Source: Ga0077536 sp043744805 (GTDB lineage Bacteria; Pseudomonadota; Gammaproteobacteria; Ga0077536). From it: a stretch of DNA of 12,056 nucleotides. The notes under the pieces were generated by a model. That model was not told where the DNA came from. It worked only from the letters and a program-made list of their open reading frames with translations, and did not search any database. The stretch is taken from assembly GCA_043744805.1 (NCBI GenBank), contig JAYTTZ010000012.1, forward strand, positions 1 to 12,056, written 5' to 3'. The translations under genes and the position numbers were made by a program. This document shows, piece after piece, positions 7,374 to 12,056 of this stretch. Position 1 is the stretch's first letter, and every line of letters starts with the position of its first letter.

Positions 7374-7611
7374 TTCACGCAATCTCTTGGGTTGGTACTG
7401 CAGCGGATTCACCCGCAGCCATTCGACGCGCCCGCGGTACCTCCGGGTTAGCGTTAGCCGTGACGATTACTGCAGCGGAGGGTGGCCCCTGAAGCGATTC
7501 CTGCCTGATAGTAGCTGCATCGCATCACGTTGTAATCAGCAAAGTGCATCAACTTCGGCACAGAGGTGACTGACTCTACAGTCTTCGCGCGCCGGCGCCT
7601 GGCTGGCCCGT
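7374..7611. promoter_or_regulatory. Intergenic region between the porin/TonB cluster and the EPS operon; probable EPS promoter region
   Basis: No convincing gene lies here. As the only sizeable gap before manC, it should contain the EPS operon promoter. It holds a 12-bp direct repeat (7396-7407 and 7468-7479), an imperfect dyad GGTTAGCGTTAGCC (7446-7459) and a small inverted repeat GACTG/CAGTC (7568-7583). No good sigma-70 -35/-10 pair is visible. I looked for a sigma-54 -24/-12 element, since XrtA EPS loci often have a PrsR-type regulator, and found none that fits well. Confidence 0.5.
7396..7479. repeat. 12-bp direct repeat TACTGCAGCGGA, two copies 72 bp apart
   Basis: Identical copies lie at 7396-7407 and 7468-7479, upstream of manC, with the first only 23 bp from the ATG. 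Each contains the palindrome CTGCAG. They could be regulator sites or chance. Confidence 0.45.
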
Positions 7612-7814
7612 TCAGGCTTCCGCTGAAGGGTGCGCGGTGTGCTTGGTGGCCAGGTAGTCGCCCAGGCGGTGGGCCAGGGTGGCCACATCGGCGTCGTCCC
7701 GGATCTCGCTGTCGGCCGGCAGCTTGCGCAGCGTGCGCGTACGGCGTCGGGTGACGACGGCCGCATCCCCGGGGGGGGCGGATTGATCGACTGCGCTTCC
7801 AGCGCATCACTCAT
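7612..7814 (-). CDS. Small hypothetical protein, reading frame broken at a C8 homopolymer
   Basis: The ATG at 7814 overlaps the stop of the coiled-coil gene as ATGA, implying translational coupling. It reads MSDALEAQSINPP and then enters a run of eight C (7771-7778 on the plus strand as G). Without a frame change the reading continues as 92 odd, Trp- and Pro-rich residues to 7536. One extra C moves reading to a frame that gives GDAAVVTRRRTRTLRK, LPADSEIRDDADV and a C-terminus of HTAHPSAEA, 67 residues in total with a stop at 7612. In that downstream part 44 of 51 codons end in G or C, as in real genes here, and it has no start codon of its own. I therefore regard the 67-residue form as the gene. 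A sequencing error, a mutation, phase variation or slippage could each explain the break. The product looks soluble and cytoplasmic, with a basic middle and no recognised domain. Its function is unknown. Confidence 0.55.
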
Positions 7815-8500
7815 GGCGTATCCGCCGTGGCTGCTGGCTGGTTGGCCCCGCGCAGGTTGTCCGCGTTTTTCTGCTCGTATTCCTGGAGGGCCGTCTCGAT
7901 CTTGACCTGTGCAATGCCGGTGAGCGGCTCGGAACGCAGGATGCGGCTGAACACCCCTTCGTGCTGGAACTTGTCCAGCGTTTCGCGATTGGCCTCGTAA
8001 AGCGCGAGGTTCTTCGACTCGGAGTCCTTCAGTTCGGCCCGGGTCGCGGTCAGTTCGGCGTCGAGCTGCTGGCGGGCCTGCTCGGTGCTCCCAAGCGTGG
8101 CGCGCGTTTCCTTGTGGCGGGCACCCAGTTTCTTGAGGCGCTCGCGTGTCTTGTCCAGCCTGCCGCTCGTACGCTCAAGCTCGCTGCCGAGCGACGCCCC
8201 TTTCTGTTCCGCAGCCTGGAGGCTGGCGGTCGTCTCGTTCAAGCTGGCTTTCTTGTCCTTGAGTTCGGCAGCGAGCTTACCCAGTTGCTGGTCCTTGTCG
8301 GCCAGTTGGCCCTTGACGATGGCCAGTTCGGTTTCGGCCGCGGTCTTCTGCGCGTTGACCTGCTTCAGGAGCGACTGCGCCTTGGCGAGCGCGCGGGCCG
8401 CACCCTCCCCCGCTTTGTCAGCAGCCTGCACAACGGGCAGGAGCAGGCTGCCCAGCAGCACGCTCACGATGAACGCCACCCGGGGGCGATTGCTGTTCAT
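7811..8500 (-). CDS. Periplasmic coiled-coil protein of the TonB/porin cluster, function unknown
   Basis: This is a 229-residue protein with a signal peptide at 1-26 (hydrophobic core AFIVSVLLGSLLLPVV, cleavage after VQA). A nearly continuous alpha-helical coiled coil fills about 33-165, rich in Ala, Leu, Lys, Glu and Gln. The C-terminal part (about 162-211: NLALYEANRETLDKF, GVFSRILRSEPLTGIAQVKIE, ALQEYEQKN) is less repetitive and looks like a conserved functional segment. The tail is Ala/Pro-rich. From memory, similar proteins occur beside putative porins, sometimes misnamed DNA repair ATPases; no ATP-binding motif is present here. It starts 4 nt after the porin stop, so it is co-translated with the porin. 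A scaffold linking barrel, motor and cell wall is a reasonable guess only. The ATG at 8500 was chosen over an in-frame start at 8686 because it directly precedes the signal peptide. Confidence 0.82.
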   Translation of the reverse strand: MNSNRPRVAFIVSVLLGSLLLPVVQAADKAGEGAARALAKAQSLLKQVNAQKTAAETELAIVKGQLADKDQQLGKLAAELKDKKASLNETTASLQAAEQKGASLGSELERTSGRLDKTRERLKKLGARHKETRATLGSTEQARQQLDAELTATRAELKDSESKNLALYEANRETLDKFQHEGVFSRILRSEPLTGIAQVKIETALQEYEQKNADNLRGANQPAATADTP

Positions 8501-8504
8501 TGGC

Positions 8505-10244
8505 CTAGAATTTTGCATTGAGGTCGAACTGCAGGGTATTGATCGCGAGCGGCGGGCCGTCGATCTCGGTGGAGGATATCCAGCGGCCGCGCAGCCAGAC
8601 GTTGTTGGCCAGGCCGTAGGCGCCCGTGATCCGGTAGCCCTGGGTGTCGGTGCCGCCAAGGTGGAAGTCGGACTCGGTGAACGCATCCAGCACCGCGTCG
8701 CGCTGCAGGTAGCGGTAGTCGAAACTGACCTGCCACGCGCCCGACCGGGTCACGTCCGGCCAGCCTACCGTGGCGCCGATGAGCGCGCCCAGGGTGCGGT
8801 CTCCAATCGGGTAGAGGTAGGTGACCCCACCGGTGCGCTGGTTGATTTCCTCCTTGTCGAAGCCAAGGTTCTTCACGATGTCGGTGGTCAGGACGACGTG
8901 GTAGGGCGCAAGGTTGGCGAGATCGAGCGAGAAGGTCACGTCGAGCAGGCGATAGTCCGAAGCCAGCGCAAACAGCAGGTCACCCGGGTTGCCGTTCGAG
9001 ATGTTGAACAGCAGGTTGCCCTTTTGCAGGTACTGCGGCGCCGTACCGTCATTCACCGTGCTCTGCAGGGCATTGCGTTTGCCTGGCATGTGCATGTAGT
9101 CGTAGAACGCCACGCCGGCCTTGAACAGGTTCTGGTTATCAAATTCCCAGTGCGCACCCAGCTGGCCGGCGACAAGCCAGCGATCCTGCGACTGGAATTC
9201 AGGCTGCTGCAGCGGGAAGGCACCGCCGGTGAACGAAAAAGTGCGATCGAGGTTGGTCGACGCCAGACCCTCGTCGCCGAACTGGAGCCGACGACGATAC
9301 ACCGCGGCGACGCCATCAAAGCCGAGATCCTCGTCCCAGACCAGATCGGTGCTGAACCAGGGGTTGCTGATGCGCCCACCTTGCAGGGTCAGCCAGTTGA
9401 AGCCGGTGGAATCCGGGCGGTCGTAGCGCAGTTGCGCGCGATCAAGCTGGACGGTAAAGCGCTGGCCGGTGTTGCCGAGCGTCAGGTTGGCCGACACCGG
9501 GTTCTCCGCGTTGCCGGTCGACAGCCGGGTATCCAGCTGCCAGTGGTCGGCAATCTTCGCGGTGAGGCCAAGGCGCACGCGCTCGCGCCAGCGGTTCTGG
9601 TCTTCGGAAGTGTTCAGGAACGCCTTGGTCCCAGCCTTGGCCAGGTTCCCGGCCTTGTTGATGCTCAGGATATTGAGGTAGAGGTTCTGCCCGCCCAAGG
9701 TCGCCGGGTTTTCTTCTCCGTAATAGTCGTATTGGTTACGAACGCGGACGTCGCCATAAAGCTTCACCGAGTTCACCCAGGCCGGCAGGGCGTCGGGCGT
9801 GCCCCAACGCTCCTTCCTGGCCTTGTCCGCCACGTCGGCGAGGATGTCCTGGCGCATCTCGCTGCGCAGTTGGTTGCGGATTTCGTCCTTCACGAACTGC
9901 GGGACATAGGGCACGCGCACCACCTGCTTGCCCGCGGCGTTCTGCCCCACGTTGGAAGCTTCGGCAGGCGTCGGGGCGGCCTCGGCCGGCGCGCTGGCGA
10001 TCTGCCCGGCGGCCTGCCGCACGGCGTCGTCCTCTGCCTTCTTGATGAGGGCCGCAGCCTGCTTCTTGTCCAGCACGCCCTGCTGGACCAGCGCGTCGAC
10101 GAGATTAACGACGGTGTTCTTGAGCTGGAGGAGCTCCTGTTGCTCGGAAGCCGGGGCTGCCGCGCCAGCACCTGCCAGCAGGAGGCCCAGCAGCAGGGAC
10201 GAGGTGTTGTTGGTCTGCAAAGTCTGTCTCACTTGGAACGTCAT
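8505..10244 (-). CDS. Putative outer-membrane porin (Porin_5-like) with N-terminal helical domain
   Basis: This is a 579-residue outer-membrane protein. The signal peptide covers about 1-30 (core SLLLGLLLAGAGAAA). A helical segment with heptad-like spacing lies at about 33-80 (ELLQLKNTVVNLVDALVQQG, then LDKKQAAALIKKAEDD). An Ala/Pro linker follows, then a segment VVRVPYVPQFVKDEIRNQLR (about 108-127) just before the barrel. From about 158 (VKLYGDVRVRNQYD) to the end the protein alternates as beta-strands and finishes in LNAKF, the terminal Phe expected for BAM-assembled barrels. This layout matches the putative porin family Porin_5 (PF16930). No plug domain or TonB box is seen, so it is not a TonB-dependent receptor. 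The substrate is unknown. The ATG at 10244 was chosen over the upstream in-frame start at 10406 because it precedes the signal peptide and lies 4 nt after the TonB-like gene's stop. Confidence 0.88.
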   Translation of the reverse strand: MTFQVRQTLQTNNTSSLLLGLLLAGAGAAAPASEQQELLQLKNTVVNLVDALVQQGVLDKKQAAALIKKAEDDAVRQAAGQIASAPAEAAPTPAEASNVGQNAAGKQVVRVPYVPQFVKDEIRNQLRSEMRQDILADVADKARKERWGTPDALPAWVNSVKLYGDVRVRNQYDYYGEENPATLGGQNLYLNILSINKAGNLAKAGTKAFLNTSEDQNRWRERVRLGLTAKIADHWQLDTRLSTGNAENPVSANLTLGNTGQRFTVQLDRAQLRYDRPDSTGFNWLTLQGGRISNPWFSTDLVWDEDLGFDGVAAVYRRRLQFGDEGLASTNLDRTFSFTGGAFPLQQPEFQSQDRWLVAGQLGAHWEFDNQNLFKAGVAFYDYMHMPGKRNALQSTVNDGTAPQYLQKGNLLFNISNGNPGDLLFALASDYRLLDVTFSLDLANLAPYHVVLTTDIVKNLGFDKEEINQRTGGVTYLYPIGDRTLGALIGATVGWPDVTRSGAWQVSFDYRYLQRDAVLDAFTESDFHLGGTDTQGYRITGAYGLANNVWLRGRWISSTEIDGPPLAINTLQFDLNAKF

Positions 10245-10248
10245 CCGA

Positions 10249-10917
10249 TTAACGCGAAACGATCCGGAGCTTGAGCGGTTGCGGCATGTCCTGCGGCGGG
10301 GTCGCCTGCAGGCGCAGTTGATCAAGCACGGCACGTAACGCCGATTCACTTTTTTTGTCGCCGACGGTCCCGGCGATTTCGTAGCGGTCCACGCCGCCAT
10401 CCGCATTGAACCAGAGTTTCACGACGACGGCGTACTTCGCCGCGCGCGCCTTTTCGCTGTCCGCCAGTTGCCGCTGTAAATCCTGTTGGACCTGTCCGGC
10501 GAACCAGCGGTTACGGTCACCGCCGCCGATGAGGCCCTTGCCCCCCTTGCGGCCTACCAGGCCGAAAGAGTCCCCGCTGCCCGCCCCGTCCGCATCCACC
10601 CCGAGGTCTTCACCCGGAGGAGGCTCGTCGGCCTGGTCCGGCTCCTGATCCTGTGGCTCGTCTTCGGGCGTCGGCTCTTCCATCTTCTGCTCGTCGGGCG
10701 GCGGCGGTGGCTCGTCCCTGGGCGGCGGTGGCGGCGGTGGCGGCGCCTGCTGCGGCATCACGATAATCTTCTGCTCACGCGGCGGCGGCGGCGCCTTCGA
10801 GTTGGCCATCATCTGCAGCGCACCGTAAATGACGAGCCCGATGACTGCGCTGGCAATCAGGCCGCCAATCATCAGGGGGCGCCAGCTCCTGGCCTCGTTG
10901 TCCTCTTGGTCCTGCAT
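10249..10917 (-). CDS. TonB-like energy transducer with Pro/acidic linker
   Basis: This is a 222-residue protein anchored in the inner membrane by one N-terminal segment (about 15-36). The periplasmic linker at 42-102 is very rich in proline (a run of eight prolines near 59-66) and in Glu/Asp, unlike the Pro-Lys half of E. coli TonB. A glycine-rich element follows (GSGDSFGLVG at 113-122, GGKGLIGGG to 133). The C-terminal domain (about 138-220) resembles the TonB/TolA C-terminal fold, with YAVVVKLWFNADGGVDRYEI and a final PLKLRIVSR. In known systems this protein carries proton-motive energy from ExbB/ExbD to an outer-membrane partner. The gene starts 9 nt after the exbD-like stop and ends 4 nt before the porin gene, so the porin or its coiled-coil neighbour is the obvious candidate partner. 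A TolA-like role is an alternative. I give no symbol because orthology to classical tonB is doubtful. Confidence 0.87.
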   Translation of the reverse strand: MQDQEDNEARSWRPLMIGGLIASAVIGLVIYGALQMMANSKAPPPPREQKIIVMPQQAPPPPPPPPRDEPPPPPDEQKMEEPTPEDEPQDQEPDQADEPPPGEDLGVDADGAGSGDSFGLVGRKGGKGLIGGGDRNRWFAGQVQQDLQRQLADSEKARAAKYAVVVKLWFNADGGVDRYEIAGTVGDKKSESALRAVLDQLRLQATPPQDMPQPLKLRIVSR

Positions 10918-10926
10918 GGGTCAGGG

Positions 10927-11337
10927 TCATTTCACCAGTTTCTGCGTGACCAGGCCCAGCTGGGTGATCTGGAGGCGTCCGATCATGTCGAGCACTTCCA
11001 TCACCTTCTGGTACTGGACCGCAGCGTCGCCCTTGACCACGACCGGCAGTTCCGGGTCGGCGGCCTTGAGCTGCCCGAGTCGTAGTTCGAGTTCCTCCAG
11101 CGTCATCGGGTAGGTGTCGAGGTAGAGCTGCCCTTCCGCGGTGATGGTCACCGCCTTGGTCTTGGGCTTGGCGAGGCTTGGCGCCGCGCTGGCCTGAGGC
11201 AGGTTCACCTTGAGGCCCTGCACGCTGGCGGTGGTCATGATGATGAAGATGATGAGCAACACGTACGCGAGATCGAGCATCGGGGTGATGTTGATGTCGT
11301 CATACGGTTCGTTGTCCCCTGGACCGGCACTCGCCAT
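10927..11337 (-). CDS. ExbD/TolR-type biopolymer transport protein
   Basis: This is a 136-residue inner-membrane protein. The hallmark DINITPMLDLAYVLLIIFIIM is at about 14-34: one transmembrane helix whose Asp (D22) corresponds to the proton-carrying aspartate of ExbD/TolR. A periplasmic domain follows from about 42 to the end (GLKVNLPQAS, VTITAEGQLYLD, VVVKGDAAVQY, GLVTQKL), with the expected fold and length. The ATG at 11337 is supported by AGGAG 6 nt upstream, which overlaps the end of the exbB-like gene. Together with that channel it forms the proton-driven motor that powers the TonB-like protein encoded next. ExbD and TolR cannot be told apart from sequence alone. The order exbB-exbD-tonB favours an Exb-type assignment. 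Confidence 0.95.
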   Translation of the reverse strand: MASAGPGDNEPYDDINITPMLDLAYVLLIIFIIMTTASVQGLKVNLPQASAAPSLAKPKTKAVTITAEGQLYLDTYPMTLEELELRLGQLKAADPELPVVVKGDAAVQYQKVMEVLDMIGRLQITQLGLVTQKLVK

Positions 11338-11343
11338 GGCTTG

Positions 11344-11348
11344 CTCCT
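11344..11348 (-). promoter_or_regulatory. Ribosome binding site (AGGAG) of the exbD-like gene
   Basis: AGGAG on the minus strand lies 6 nt before the ATG at 11337 and touches the stop codon of the upstream gene, which suggests coupled translation. Confidence 0.65.
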
Positions 11349-12056
11349 CAGTCGCCGTAAAGTTCGTTCAGGCGGGCGATGTATTCGTCCGCGAACACGT
11401 GCATGTCGGCCGAGAGTTCCTTCACTTTCGAGCCGAGGTAGTTGTAGCCGAAGAGTGAGGGAATCGCGACGGCGAGGCCGGCCGTGGTGGCCAGCAGCGC
11501 CGCCGCCATGCCGGGCGCGATGGCGTTGATGTTGACGTCGCCGGCGGCCGCGATGCGCGCGAAGGTCACCATAACGCCCACCACGGTGCCAAGCAGGCCG
11601 ATGAACGGGCCGCCCGAAATCGCGATCGTGAGCAGCACCATCTGCGCGTTCAGGCGTTGTCCTTCGCGGATCATCACCGCGTCGAGTGCGGCGCGAATCG
11701 CCACCATCGCACGCTTGTTCATGCGCATTGCCCCTTCGGGCGTCTTGCGACGGCGCATTTCATTGATGCCCTGGCGGTAGATGCGGAAGGAGGGTGAGCG
11801 CTTGAACGCCGCGTCGCGGTCCATCAGCGCGTCGATGCCTTCCTTCCCGTTGGTGCCGAGCGCAGCGTAGGCCTCCATGAACTTGTCGGTGGCCGTGCGG
11901 CACTTCATGAGGTAGAGCTGCTTCAGGATCATGACCGCGAACGCGACCAGCGCCAGCAACGCGCAGATCACGATCACGGCCTGCTCGATGAAGGCGTCGT
12001 CGTTGCCGAACACCTGGTTGAGGATGATGCCGAAGTAGGAGGCATGTTCCTCGCCC
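11348..12056 (-). CDS. ExbB/TolQ/MotA-family proton channel, 5' end cut by window edge
   Basis: The frame is open to the right edge, giving about 235 residues (first complete codons GEEHASYFGIILNQ). A GTG at 12013 is an internal possible start, but the sequence before it reads as a plausible continuation, so the gene is treated as partial. Three membrane segments fit ExbB/TolQ: one near QAVIVICALLALVAFAVMIL, one at LTIAISGGPFIGLLGTVVGV and one at IAPGMAAALLATTAGLAVAI. The GLLGTVVGVMVTF and GMAAALLATTAGL stretches are the conserved proton-channel core (MotA_ExbB, PF01618). A basic cytoplasmic loop lies between the first two segments. It couples proton flow to movement of the TonB-like protein together with the ExbD-type protein encoded 10 nt downstream. 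ExbB and TolQ cannot be separated from this fragment alone. Confidence 0.95.
   Translation of the reverse strand, partial: GEEHASYFGIILNQVFGNDDAFIEQAVIVICALLALVAFAVMILKQLYLMKCRTATDKFMEAYAALGTNGKEGIDALMDRDAAFKRSPSFRIYRQGINEMRRRKTPEGAMRMNKRAMVAIRAALDAVMIREGQRLNAQMVLLTIAISGGPFIGLLGTVVGVMVTFARIAAAGDVNINAIAPGMAAALLATTAGLAVAIPSLFGYNYLGSKVKELSADMHVFADEYIARLNELYGD

Noticed and set aside
7568..7598. Inverted repeat GACTG/CAGTC and palindrome GCGCCGGCGC just after the small gene, as a possible terminator
   Set aside because: The first stem is only 5 bp, the second has no loop, and no T-run follows on the minus strand, so neither fits an intrinsic terminator.
7374..7611. A sigma-54 (-24/-12) promoter before manC
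   Set aside because: Only poor GG-N10-GC matches were found, without TTGC at the -12 position, so no site is called.
8085..10274. A 729-codon open frame on the plus strand opposite the porin and coiled-coil genes
   Set aside because: It is antisense to two well-supported genes with signal peptides, and its protein has no domain character. Long antisense frames are common in GC-rich coding DNA.
10690..10745. GGCGGT-rich low-complexity DNA in the TonB-like gene as a possible repeat element
   Set aside because: It simply encodes the proline runs of the linker on the opposite strand.

Overview
The window is GC-rich DNA from a Gram-negative bacterium, most likely a beta- or gammaproteobacterium. 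The reasons are the outer-membrane beta-barrels with signal peptides, a TonB/ExbB/ExbD motor, and an exopolysaccharide (EPS) export module of the XrtA/PEP-CTERM-associated type. Every convincing gene lies on the minus strand, so transcription runs from high to low coordinates. I see no rRNA, tRNA, CRISPR array, insertion sequence or phage gene.

Region 1 (12056 to 7612) is a tight, probably polycistronic cluster: an ExbB/TolQ-type proton channel (5' end cut by the window edge), ExbD/TolR, a TonB-like protein with a Pro/acidic linker, a putative porin of the Porin_5 type, a periplasmic coiled-coil protein, and a very small protein whose frame is broken in a run of eight C. Gaps are about 10 nt or less and the last pair overlaps as ATGA. 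The set looks like an inner-membrane motor dedicated to a barrel that has no TonB-dependent receptor plug. I consider it the least understood part of the window.

Region 2 (7611 to 7374) is 238 nt of non-coding DNA. It separates the two clusters and should hold the promoter of the second. It contains a 12-bp direct repeat and an imperfect dyad, but no promoter that I can call with confidence.

Region 3 (7373 to 1) is an EPS operon. It holds a bifunctional GDP-mannose pyrophosphorylase/phosphomannose isomerase, a Wza-like export protein, a TIGR03016-type outer-membrane protein, a Wzz-type chain-length determinant, a BY-kinase-type ATPase, an ExeA-like ATPase, and the start of a secreted right-handed beta-helix protein (pectate-lyase-like) that runs off the left edge. 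Together these supply a mannose-type precursor, set polymer length, carry the polymer across the envelope and possibly trim or modify it. Glycosyltransferases, flippase, polymerase and exosortase are not in the window and would be expected beyond position 1.
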